Shown here: one piece after another, positions 1 to 5,335 of the stretch | How the letters are laid out: every line of letters starts with the position of its first letter | How positions within the stretch are numbered: the stretch's first letter is position 1 | Assembly: GCA_944323095.1 (NCBI GenBank) | Contig: CALURE010000051.1 | Coordinates: 1 to 9,711 of the forward strand | Direction of reading: 5' to 3' | Length of the DNA: 9,711 bases | Source of the DNA: Candidatus Gastranaerophilales bacterium | Lineage (GTDB): Bacteria > Cyanobacteriota > Vampirovibrionia > Gastranaerophilales > Gastranaerophilaceae | Program-made: the position numbers and the translations under genes | Notes under the pieces: model-generated | Databases searched by the model: none | What the model was told of the DNA's origin: nothing | The model's input: only the letters and a program-made list of their open reading frames with translations

Positions 1-195
1 GCTTTTACTGCACTCGGAGGCGGAGATGACTGGGGAAGGAATATGGCAATCTACGGCGGCATCGGCGCTTTAGGCGGAGGTTTGCGCGGTGCTATGCAGC
101 GGGGAGAGGATATTCAAATTCCTGACGGCACTACAATTGAGCTGAAACTTTCAGAACCTTTGACTGTTTCACCTTATATGAATATAGCGGAATAA
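1..195 (+). CDS. C-terminal end of an unidentified glycine-rich protein (5' truncated by window edge)
   Basis: Frame 1 is open from the first base to a TAA at 193-195, giving the last 64 residues of a longer protein. The visible part has a glycine-rich stretch (ALGGGDDWGRN, then YGGIGALGGGLRG) that looks like a small-residue or glycine-zipper membrane or packing segment. It is followed by a short beta-type motif, IPDGTTIELKLSEPLTV. A Pro-x-Gly-Thr-x-(I/L)-E-x-x-L-x-x-P-L pattern of this kind occurs near the end of many envelope and secretion-associated proteins, VirB10/TrbI-like ones among them, but it is too short to assign a family. It ends about 115 bp before the repeat array. The protein is real by codon use and uninterrupted frame; its function is unknown. 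Confidence 0.7.
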   Translation, partial: AFTALGGGDDWGRNMAIYGGIGALGGGLRGAMQRGEDIQIPDGTTIELKLSEPLTVSPYMNIAE

Positions 196-205
196 AGAAA
201 ATAAG

Positions 206-228
206 TTGAGTATAATTTTATATCTCAA
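206..228 (+). terminator. weak hairpin after the truncated CDS, possible terminator
   Basis: TTGAG at 206-210 pairs with CTCAA at 224-228, and the inner TATAA/TTATA can extend the stem across a one-base bulge. It starts about 10 nt after the stop codon. The stem is AT-rich and no T-run follows, so this is at best a weak terminator. The rest of the gap, 229-310, is plain AT-rich sequence in which I see nothing. Confidence 0.25.
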
Positions 229-310
229 TACACATTTTATAGATAAAATAAATAATAAGATATAAAAATTTATTCTTTAGATAATTTAGACATATAAATT
301 AAATATCTTA

Positions 311-477
311 TGTCATCGCACTCTTGCCTGATAATAGGAATAAATCCACGATGACAGAATAATTTAATGTCATCGCAGTCCTGCCGGATAATAGGTATAA
401 ATAACGCGATAATCAAAATATATGTCATCGCGCACCTGCCGGATAATAGGTATAAATAACACGCTGGTCAAAATATG
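311..477 (+). repeat. left tandem array: three degenerate 55-57 bp units
   Basis: Units start at 311, 368 and 423 (lengths 57, 55, 55). Each begins TGTCATCGC and has a central GGATAATAGGTATAAAT core (variant TGATAATAGGAATAAAT in unit 1). In unit 1 the head TGTCATCG (311-318) is exactly inverted at the tail as CGATGACA (349-356), so a whole unit can fold back on itself. Unit 1 ends GAATAATTTAA; units 2 and 3 end TCAAAATAT(A/G) instead. There are no unique spacers, so this is not CRISPR. Together with the hairpins and the nuclease gene, it accounts for the gene-free stretch 196-544. Confidence 0.85.
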
Positions 478-503
478 TGTCATCGCGCACCTGTTGCGCG
501 ATC
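478..503 (+). repeat. REP-like hairpin, left copy, upstream of the nuclease gene
   Basis: TGTC is followed by stem ATCGCGCA (482-489), a 5-nt loop CCTGT, stem TGCGCGAT (495-502) and C. The 8-bp stem is perfect. The element lies 41 nt before the start codon of the GIY-YIG gene. It is the inverse of the copy at 852-877 with a single mismatch in the loop. Its first 16 nt also read as the head of the next array unit, so the hairpin grows out of a repeat unit. Confidence 0.9.
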
Positions 504-544
504 TTTTTACTTGCACATTTTTATATATAAGCTAAAATTAATGT

Positions 545-850
545 ATGAAGCAATGTCAATATTATGTTTATATATTATCAAATAAAAATCATACAGTTTT
601 TTATACCGGAGTAACCTCAGATTTAATAAAACGAATATATGAACATTCACATGAACTGGTTGATGGGTTTACAAAAAGGTATCATATTCATAAATTAATG
701 TATTATGAAATCCATAGTGATATTGAGGCCGCGATAAAAAGGGAAAAAACAATTAAAAAATGGAAACGAGAATGGAAATGGAATCTTATTGATAGCGTTA
801 ATCCACTTCGACAGAACTTATTTTTTAATAATAATATTTTGCCCATATAA
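545..850 (+). CDS. small GIY-YIG family nuclease embedded in a REP-like repeat array
   Basis: This 101-residue protein is a stand-alone GIY-YIG domain. Visible motifs are Y-V-Y-I-L at 7-11 (the GIY strand), Y-T-G at 20-22 (the YIG strand), R30 and H34 in the helix after them, E67 as the expected metal-binding glutamate, and N86 near the end. The stretch L-V-D-G-F-T-K-R-Y (38-46) is typical of the short single-domain subfamily annotated as GIY-YIG/UvrC-like endonucleases. All catalytic positions are present, so it should be active. A stop at 539-541 fixes the start at ATG 545; no good Shine-Dalgarno precedes it. The gene is bracketed by inverted copies of a 26-nt hairpin, and the downstream copy begins one base after the stop. 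Family knowledge, from memory: some small GIY-YIG enzymes (Ssn type) cut single-stranded DNA at repeats spread through their own genome. That this one targets the flanking hairpins is inference. Confidence 0.93.
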   Translation: MKQCQYYVYILSNKNHTVFYTGVTSDLIKRIYEHSHELVDGFTKRYHIHKLMYYEIHSDIEAAIKREKTIKKWKREWKWNLIDSVNPLRQNLFFNNNILPI

Positions 851-851
851 A

Positions 852-877
852 GATCGCGCAACAAGTGCGCGATGACA
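852..877 (-). repeat. REP-like hairpin, inverted copy, directly after the nuclease gene
   Basis: Stem ATCGCGCA (853-860), loop ACAAG, stem TGCGCGAT (866-873), then GACA. Read on the minus strand it has the same order as the left copy (TGTC-stem-loop-stem-C). It differs from that copy at one loop base and is identical to the minus-strand reading of 1186-1211. It starts one base after the nuclease stop codon. It may help end transcription or protect the mRNA 3' end, but no T-run follows. Confidence 0.9.
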
Positions 878-888
878 GAATAGTTTAA

Positions 889-1171
889 TATTATTGCGCT
901 CTTTCTGTATAATAGGTATAAATTCGCGATGACACAATAGTTTAATATTGTTGTACTCCTTCTGTATAATAGGTATAAATCCACGATACCAGAATAATTT
1001 AATGCATCACACTCCTATCGGACAATAGGTATAAACACTTGATGCGAGAATGATTTAATTTCATTGTATTACTATCGGACAATAGGTATAAACACTCGAT
1101 GACAGAATAATTTAATGCATCGTATTACTGCCGGATAATAGGAATAAATCAACGATGACACAATAGTTTAA
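889..1171 (+). repeat. right tandem array: five degenerate 56-57 bp units
   Basis: Units start at 889, 946, 1003, 1059 and 1116 (57, 57, 56, 57 and 56 bp). They share a core close to GGATAATAGGTATAAA, a CGATGACA-type tail (degenerate in units 2 and 3) and a closing (G/C)A(A/G)(T/A)A(A/G/T)TTTAA-like stretch. Heads have drifted from TGTCATCGC to TATTATTGC, TATTGTTGT, TGCATCACA, TTTCATTGT and TGCATCGTA. Bases 878-888 before the first unit are the tail of an interrupted unit. All units have the same orientation as the left array. With the hairpins this explains the gene-free stretch 851-1211; 1212-1310 is AT-rich with nothing recognisable. Confidence 0.85.
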
Positions 1172-1185
1172 TTGCTCCAAATATA

Positions 1186-1211
1186 TGTCATCGCGCACTT
1201 GTTGCGCGATC
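1186..1211 (+). repeat. REP-like hairpin closing the array
   Basis: TGTC, stem ATCGCGCA (1190-1197), loop CTTGT, stem TGCGCGAT (1203-1210), C. It is a perfect inverted repeat of 852-877 and a direct repeat of 478-503 with one loop difference. The bases before it (CCAAATATA) resemble those before the left copy (CAAAATATG), so the duplicated block is larger than the hairpin. It lies about 100 bp beyond the 3' end of the minus-strand regulator gene and could also end that transcript. Confidence 0.9.
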
Positions 1212-1310
1212 TTATTAATATTTCATAAAATGGTTATTGTAAAAATTTCAAAAATATCTATTTTGTAAAGAACTTATTCATTTATTAACCCATTCACTTT
1301 TAATAACAAT

Positions 1311-1637
1311 TTACTCTTTCAAAAGACTCTTTATTACATTATAGACTATAATAAGTTTTTCGCTGTCATTGTTCAGGTAATCCAGTTTTTCATCTATTTC
1401 CTGACGGAGTTCGGTATCTACTTTTAAATGATCGGTTGAAAACAGTTCTTCAAGCGTTGTATCAAGTGCTTTAACCAGTTTATCAATAGTTTCAGCCGAC
1501 ACAAAATTTTCCCCCGTTTCAATTCCGCTCATCGCACGCTGTGACAGGTCAACAGCTTCTGCAAGCTCCTCCTGTGTCAGCCCGCGGTTTATGCGCATTC
1601 TTTTTATTTTTTTCCCGAATTCCTGTTTTACACCCAT
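1311..1637 (-). CDS. Xre-family (HTH_3) transcriptional regulator
   Basis: A 108-residue DNA-binding regulator. A Cro/C1-type helix-turn-helix fills residues 8-66. The signature T-Q-E-E-L-A-E-A is at 21-28, the recognition helix follows around 31-39, and I-E-T-G closes the motif at 39-42. The C-terminal third (67-108) is helical and charged, probably for dimerisation. The alignment with the second regulator in this window (2893-3210) needs no gaps through about residue 71 (S-T-D-H-L against K-T-E-H-L), so the two are paralogs of one architecture. Start is ATG at 1635-1637, with a weak AAGAAG motif about 11 nt upstream. It is transcribed away from the 1900-2700 gene and may control that gene and itself. 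No toxin or phage gene adjoins it, so neither antitoxin nor prophage repressor is supported. Confidence 0.9.
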   Translation of the reverse strand: MGVKQEFGKKIKRMRINRGLTQEELAEAVDLSQRAMSGIETGENFVSAETIDKLVKALDTTLEELFSTDHLKVDTELRQEIDEKLDYLNNDSEKLIIVYNVIKSLLKE

Positions 1638-1683
1638 TACTGTTATTACTTCTTAAAATACAAAATTCAGCATCTAAAAGTAT

Positions 1684-1721
1684 TTTACATTAAGTTTTGT
1701 AAATCTGTAATGCACTGTAAA
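1684..1721 (+). promoter_or_regulatory. possible operator: TTTACA/TGTAAA inverted repeat with repeated TGTAA
   Basis: In the gap between the divergent regulator and the 1900 gene, TTTACA (1684-1689) is inverted as TGTAAA (1698-1703). TGTAA recurs at 1706 and 1716. Small Xre proteins usually bind short inverted repeats near their own promoter, so this is a candidate site. In such AT-rich DNA the match is weak. The rest of 1638-1899 also has an isolated AAAGGAG at 1793-1799 with no usable start codon behind it. Confidence 0.3.
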
Positions 1722-1899
1722 TTCTATATTTTACTAATTTATACTTTTAATTTCATAAAATTTAGCAATTTTTAATTTTCAAAAGTTTTTATAAAGGAGT
1801 AAGGGAAAATCGATTTTCAGCAATGAGGAATCATTAAAGGAATTAATAAAAATTTTTAAAAAGTAAATATACAAGACAAACGAAAGGGGAAAAATTATT

Positions 1900-2700
1900 A
1901 TGTCAATCGGAAAAATTATGAGCAAAATTGTAAAAGCACTGCCTAAAACAGAAGGTGCTGCAGGTAAAATCACTCTGGGACGCACACAGTTGGAAGCTCT
2001 CGGGAAAAAAGACAAAAAAACAGGTGAACTTATTCAAAAAGCCTTAAACGGACTAAAAGATCCCAAACTTGATGTGGCCTATAAAGCAGAATCAAATTAT
2101 GCAATCGCAGGTATGAGATTGAGAGACGGCAAGCAGGTACTCAATCAGGGTGCAGTGTCAATAACAAATCCGGGTACATCTCAGGCAGTTGTAAAATACC
2201 ATGTATCTGCTGACGGCGGTAAAACTTTGCAGGCAAACGGATTTATAGATGCCGGGAAAGCCGCTGACGGAAAAGATATAGCAGTCGGAATGTCCCGTAA
2301 AGGCGGAAAAGTTACAGCTGATTTTTCAACCGGTCAGGCAACAAGACATCATATTGAATTTGGTGAACAGCAAGGTATAGAATTAGCAAGGCAGCTTGAT
2401 GCTCAGCGACTATTGCAAGAATACGCAAAAGCTACAAACAACCTCCAAAGAAATTTGGATAGAATGATGGTTGATACAAGACAAGTTCTCAGAGGCGAAG
2501 TAGAAACAGCAAAACCATTTTATGGAAAAATGAAACAAGCGGATATACCGCACTTTAATAAAAATGCTGTTGTAGATAAGACATTTGCTGAAAAATTTGC
2601 AAAAACCCCTGAAAAGTTCTCAAAAGAGGGGACAAAGGCCAAAGTTCTAAAAGAAGCAAAGATGTTTAACTTAAATAAAACAAAACCAAATTTTGATTAA
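1900..2700 (+). CDS. uncharacterised 266-residue basic protein
   Basis: I do not recognise this protein. It is soluble (no signal peptide or membrane helix), lysine-rich and modular. Residues 1-55 are basic and helical. Residues 60-155 look beta-rich with short repeated glycine turns (Y-H-V-S-A-D-G-G-K-T, G-F-I-D-A-G-K-A-A-D-G-K-D, S-R-K-G-G-K-V-T). Residues 156-200 form a long charged helix that could be a coiled coil. The last 65 residues are again very basic (K-F-A-K-T-P-E-K-F, K-A-K-V-L-K-E-A-K). A good Shine-Dalgarno (GAAAGGGG, 1882-1889) about 10 nt upstream supports ATG 1900. It stands alone, with an intrinsic terminator 7 nt after its stop, and is divergent from an Xre gene. A structural or DNA-associated role would fit the charge but is not shown. 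Confidence 0.85.
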   Translation: MSIGKIMSKIVKALPKTEGAAGKITLGRTQLEALGKKDKKTGELIQKALNGLKDPKLDVAYKAESNYAIAGMRLRDGKQVLNQGAVSITNPGTSQAVVKYHVSADGGKTLQANGFIDAGKAADGKDIAVGMSRKGGKVTADFSTGQATRHHIEFGEQQGIELARQLDAQRLLQEYAKATNNLQRNLDRMMVDTRQVLRGEVETAKPFYGKMKQADIPHFNKNAVVDKTFAEKFAKTPEKFSKEGTKAKVLKEAKMFNLNKTKPNFD

Positions 2701-2707
2701 AACATTT

Positions 2708-2740
2708 AAACTCCTCGGAATTTTCTGAGGAGTTTATTTT
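2708..2740 (+). terminator. intrinsic terminator of the 1900-2700 gene
   Basis: AAACTCCTC (2708-2716) pairs perfectly with GAGGAGTTT (2727-2735). It begins 7 nt after the TAA and is followed by ATTTT. It is a strong rho-independent terminator for plus-strand transcription. Confidence 0.88.
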
Positions 2741-2751
2741 AGAAATTATAT

Positions 2752-2778
2752 AGTCATCCCGAACTCGTTTCGGGATCT
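2752..2778 (+). repeat. REP-like hairpin A (CCCGAA stem)
   Basis: AGTC, stem ATCCCGAA (2756-2763), loop CTCGT, stem TTCGGGAT (2769-2776), CT. Its geometry (8-bp stem beginning AT, 5-nt loop, GTC before, C after) matches the elements around the GIY-YIG gene, but the stem sequence differs. Confidence 0.85.
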
Positions 2779-2794
2779 TACACTATCCCGAGTG

Positions 2795-2821
2795 AGATGC
2801 TGAAATAAATTCAGCATGACG
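2795..2821 (-). repeat. REP-like hairpin B, opposite orientation (GCTGAA stem)
   Basis: AG, stem ATGCTGAA (2797-2804), loop ATAAA, stem TTCAGCAT (2810-2817), GACG. On the minus strand it reads CGTC-stem-loop-stem-CT, so it faces hairpin A 16 bp away, as in paired REP units. Confidence 0.82.
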
Positions 2822-2834
2822 GTCTGTATTTTTA

Positions 2835-2861
2835 TGTCATTCCGAACTCGTTTCGGAATCT
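2835..2861 (+). repeat. REP-like hairpin C (TCCGAA stem)
   Basis: TGTC, stem ATTCCGAA (2839-2846), loop CTCGT, stem TTCGGAAT (2852-2859), CT and a T-run. It is nearly the same as hairpin A with one compensated base pair in the stem (C-G replaced by T-A), which argues that the folded form is what is conserved. The T-run after it could also end plus-strand transcription. Confidence 0.86.
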
Positions 2862-2892
2862 TTTTATTTGAAATGGATAATAAATCGAATCT

Positions 2893-3210
2893 TCAATTTA
2901 TGTAAATAGAGAGAATCTTGAAAATTATCTGCAAATCTTCATCAGACAGACCTGGTAAAACATTTTGAATTTTATCAATAATAACTTCTCTGCTTTGCAG
3001 ATGTTCGGTTTTAAAAAGCTCTGTATAGTCTATTGACAGAGCGGAGGCAAATTTTTCTATCAAATCTGCTTTAGGAAAACTTCGTCCCGTTTCTATGTGG
3101 CTCATATGCTTCGGGTCGATTCCTGCAAGTTCTGCAAGCTGATATTGCGTAATCCCTCTTTTATTTCTGAGTTCTTTTAATCTAAGTCCGAAATCTTTTT
3201 TAATATTCAT
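2893..3210 (-). CDS. second Xre-family (HTH_3) transcriptional regulator
   Basis: A regulator of 105 residues from ATG 3208-3210. A GTG two codons upstream (3214-3216) would give 107. The ATG is preferred because it aligns exactly with the start of the paralog at 1311-1637 (M-N-I-K-K-D-F-G against M-G-V-K-Q-E-F-G). The helix-turn-helix covers about 8-66, with T-Q-Y-Q-L-A-E-L at 21-28 and H-I-E-T-G at 38-42. The C-terminal helical part (72-105) differs in sequence from the paralog. It is convergent with the 1900-2700 gene and divergent from the glycosyltransferase operon. Its upstream region carries a palindrome and tandem repeats over the operon promoter, so control of the glycosyltransferases is plausible. 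No ligand-binding or protease domain is present. Confidence 0.9.
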   Translation of the reverse strand: MNIKKDFGLRLKELRNKRGITQYQLAELAGIDPKHMSHIETGRSFPKADLIEKFASALSIDYTELFKTEHLQSREVIIDKIQNVLPGLSDEDLQIIFKILSIYIN

Positions 3211-3262
3211 ATACACATCATAGGATAATAAGAGTTTTTAAATATATAAACCGTATCTAAGA

Positions 3263-3276
3263 CATCTAAATAGATG
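3263..3276. promoter_or_regulatory. perfect palindrome, candidate Xre operator
   Basis: CATCTA (3263-3268), AA, TAGATG (3271-3276): a perfect 6+6 inverted repeat about 53 bp upstream of the regulator's start, in the gap it shares with the divergent glycosyltransferase operon. It suits binding by a small dimeric helix-turn-helix protein. Function is inferred from position and symmetry only. Confidence 0.45.
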
Positions 3277-3281
3277 ATTTA

Positions 3282-3319
3282 ACTATTTTTAATATTGTAA
3301 TACTATTTCTAATATGGTA
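3282..3319 (+). promoter_or_regulatory. tandem 18-bp direct repeat over the operon promoter
   Basis: ACTATTTTTAATATTGTA (3282-3299) and ACTATTTCTAATATGGTA (3302-3319) match at 16 of 18 bases with a 20-bp period, about two helical turns, so both copies would face the same side of the DNA. The first copy overlaps the -35 box and the second reaches the -10 box. This is the layout expected of repressor or activator sites. Confidence 0.5.
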
Positions 3320-3323
3320 TATT
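3295..3323 (+). promoter_or_regulatory. sigma70-type promoter of the glycosyltransferase operon
   Basis: TTGTAA (3295-3300) and TATATT (3318-3323) are separated by 17 nt, the ideal spacing. The start of transcription would lie near 3330, leaving a leader of about 38 nt before the TTG start codon. Confidence 0.55.
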
Positions 3324-3367
3324 TAAATAAAATATGTCTTTAATAAAGAATAAAAGGAAGTATAAAT

Positions 3368-4312
3368 TTGATAGTACAATTTAGTTTGTTAAAAAAATGC
3401 GGATTATATTTAAAGAACAAAGTGATACTTTTAAGAAATCTAATATTTCAAAAACTCCGTGCAAGAAAATATCAAAAAGTCCCTGAATATGGACTTACAC
3501 TGAATAAAAGAGTCCCCAGACTTGTAATTTCTTTAACGTCATTTAAAGATCGGATTAATGAGGTTCATAAAACAATCATAACATTATTAAACCAGAGTAT
3601 AAAGGCTGATGAGATAGTTTTATGGCTGGCGGAGGAAGAATTTGTTAATAAAGAAAAAGAGTTACCGCAAAAATTAATTGAATTAAAACCATACGGTTTG
3701 AGCATCAAATTTCGCAAGCGTAATATCAAATCGTATAAGAAAATTATGCCGGCAATAACGGAATACCCTGATGATATTATAGTGCTGGCCGATGACGATT
3801 TGTATTATAAAACAAACTGGCTGGAATTACTTTACAATTCTTATCTTAAAAATCCTGAGGCTATTCACTGTCACAGAGCACATAAAGTTTGTTTTGACGA
3901 AAATAATAAAATTTTGCCTTATGAAAAATGGCAAAGGGCCGTTACCGTTCAGGAGAATAATGAAATTTATCTTTTTACAACCGGTGCTGGAGTATTAATT
4001 CCACACCCCGGCAAAGATATGTTTTTCCAAGATATTCTAAATGAAAATTTATTTATGGAGCTTGCGCCGGAAGGTGATGATTTATGGCTCTGGGCAATGG
4101 CTTTATTAAATAACACAGAAATTTGTATTATCCCTCAGAATATAACTGAATTGATTTATGTTAATCCTGCTAGAGATTTTGGTATTACTTCGGGATTAAC
4201 ACTTTATAAAAGTAACAAAAACGGAGGGAATGATCTTCAGTTAAATGCAATTTTAAAACATTATCCTGAGCTTGAAAAAATTATGACTGAAAAAAGGAGC
4301 AAAAATGACTAA
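3368..4312 (+). CDS. capsule/LPS-type glycosyltransferase-like protein
   Basis: A 314-residue cytoplasmic or membrane-associated protein with a GT-A-like nucleotide-sugar fold. R-L-V-I-S-L-T-S-F (51-59) is the first strand, L-N-Q-S-I-K-A-D-E-I-V-L-W-L (74-87) matches the usual start of these domains, and A-D-D-D-L-Y-Y (141-147) carries the DxD-type metal and sugar-nucleotide site. H-C-H-R-A-H (167-172) and E-G-D-D-L-W (235-240) are strongly patterned motifs I associate with a family found in capsule and LPS gene clusters. A basic, hydrophobic N-terminus (1-36) may sit on the membrane. Start is TTG 3368: AAAGGAAG lies 7 nt upstream and the next in-frame ATG would remove the first strand. It overlaps the next gene by 8 nt, so the two are translationally coupled. 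The sugar and acceptor cannot be read from sequence. Confidence 0.85.
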   Translation: MIVQFSLLKKCGLYLKNKVILLRNLIFQKLRARKYQKVPEYGLTLNKRVPRLVISLTSFKDRINEVHKTIITLLNQSIKADEIVLWLAEEEFVNKEKELPQKLIELKPYGLSIKFRKRNIKSYKKIMPAITEYPDDIIVLADDDLYYKTNWLELLYNSYLKNPEAIHCHRAHKVCFDENNKILPYEKWQRAVTVQENNEIYLFTTGAGVLIPHPGKDMFFQDILNENLFMELAPEGDDLWLWAMALLNNTEICIIPQNITELIYVNPARDFGITSGLTLYKSNKNGGNDLQLNAILKHYPELEKIMTEKRSKND

Positions 4313-5318
4313 GATAAGTATAGTAATGCCTGTTTATAACAGTGAAAACTATTTAAGCGAATGCTTGAAAAGTCTTATTAATCAAACTTTCAAGGATTTT
4401 GAGCTTATATGTATTAACGACGGTTCTACAGATAATTCATTGAGAATTTTACAGGAGTATCAGCTTCAAAACGATGGCTGTATCACGATAATATCGCAGA
4501 AAAACAGCGGTGCAGGCGCCTCACGCAACCGCGGTTTCGGGTTTGTAAACAGCAAAACGGTAATATTTCTGGATAGTGATGATTACTTTTATCCGAATTT
4601 CCTTGAAAAGATGTATGACAGATATTGTGAAACAGGAGCAGATGTTGTAATTTGCAGATATGATGTGACTTTACCCGATGGAACATTTTTTCAGCAGGCA
4701 GCAGGAATATATTCTGAAATGCTTCCTGCAAAAGAAGTGTTTAATAAAAAAGATATTCCCCAGTATATATTTAACTTTTCAAATCATGCAGCATGGAATA
4801 AACTTATAAAATCAGACTTGGTAAAGGAGCATAAATTGGAGTTTGAAAATACTCCTGATAGTAATGATGTCTTTTTTACTTTAAGTGTTTTGTTTTTTGC
4901 GGAAAAAATTGCAATTGTTGATATTCCGCTTTTAAGATACAATTTTTTAAATGAAAACTCTACAACTATAAATCGGGATAAATACGTAAATACTTTTGTT
5001 TTTGACAGTTTTAAAAAATTAAAGCAGCTGATAAATAATAACAGCTTATTTGAAATAAGTTTATACAATGCTTATTTGAGTTCCGTTATGTATATTCTTA
5101 ATTTTTCAAAAGGAAAAAATCGAAGAAAGTTTTTAAAATTTATAAAAAATAATGTACCTTTGTACAAAAAAGACTCTGTTTATAAAAAATATTTATACTA
5201 CAGGCTGCTTGCCATTAAAAGATTGCCTGTGCCTGTTTTCATTATTTTATACAAAATCAAGTGCACGATAAAAAAACTGATACCTCAAAAAATAAAAAAA
5301 CGGTTAAATATTAAATAA
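4305..5318 (+). CDS. family 2 glycosyltransferase
   Basis: A 337-residue GT-A enzyme of family GT2. The N-terminal domain shows I-S-I-V-M-P-V-Y-N (4-12), I-N-D-G-S-T-D (37-43, nucleotide binding), N-S-G-A-G-A-S-R-N-R-G (67-77) and F-L-D-S-D-D (88-93, the DxD metal site). N-D-V-F-F (187-191) sits where the catalytic acid loop E/D-D-x-x-F is expected, with N replacing the first acid. R-Y-N-F-L-N-E-N-S-T (211-220) is the usual follow-on motif. The C-terminal 100 residues are lysine-rich and amphipathic, typical of a membrane-surface anchor. AAGGAG (4295-4300) precedes ATG 4305, which lies inside the end of the previous gene. Likely job: adding a sugar to a lipid-linked surface polysaccharide. 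There is no clear terminator downstream. Confidence 0.93.
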   Translation: MTKISIVMPVYNSENYLSECLKSLINQTFKDFELICINDGSTDNSLRILQEYQLQNDGCITIISQKNSGAGASRNRGFGFVNSKTVIFLDSDDYFYPNFLEKMYDRYCETGADVVICRYDVTLPDGTFFQQAAGIYSEMLPAKEVFNKKDIPQYIFNFSNHAAWNKLIKSDLVKEHKLEFENTPDSNDVFFTLSVLFFAEKIAIVDIPLLRYNFLNENSTTINRDKYVNTFVFDSFKKLKQLINNNSLFEISLYNAYLSSVMYILNFSKGKNRRKFLKFIKNNVPLYKKDSVYKKYLYYRLLAIKRLPVPVFIILYKIKCTIKKLIPQKIKKRLNIK

Positions 5319-5335
5319 TTATTTTACCGATACTA

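Noticed and set aside
703..984. 93-residue open frame on the minus strand with an internal 19-residue repeat
   Set aside because: It is the 57-bp repeat unit read in frame (57 is 19 codons), running into the reverse of the GIY-YIG gene; there is no ribosome site, and the periodicity comes from the DNA repeat.
311..1211. CRISPR array or plasmid iterons
   Set aside because: Units are contiguous and degenerate along their whole length with no unique spacers, and there is no cas, rep or DnaA-box context.
311..1211. Insertion sequence
   Set aside because: No transposase (DDE, HUH or Y1) is encoded; the only gene is a GIY-YIG nuclease, so the repeats are described as REP-like elements rather than an IS.
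1311..1637. Antitoxin of a toxin-antitoxin pair
   Set aside because: The Xre gene has no small partner gene overlapping or adjacent on the same strand.
1793..1866. AAAGGAG followed by a short open stretch ending L-K-E-L-I-K-I-F-K-K
   Set aside because: No ATG, GTG or TTG lies at a usable distance in that frame; it may be a remnant of a lost gene end but is too short to support.
1779..2015. 78-residue minus-strand open frame overlapping the 1900 gene
   Set aside because: It is antisense to the start of a well-supported gene with a good ribosome site and has no homology signal; it looks hydrophobic only because of AT-rich reverse reading.
3792..3998. 68-residue plus-strand open frame inside the first glycosyltransferase
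   Set aside because: It is an out-of-frame shadow of conserved glycosyltransferase motifs in frame with the TTG start.
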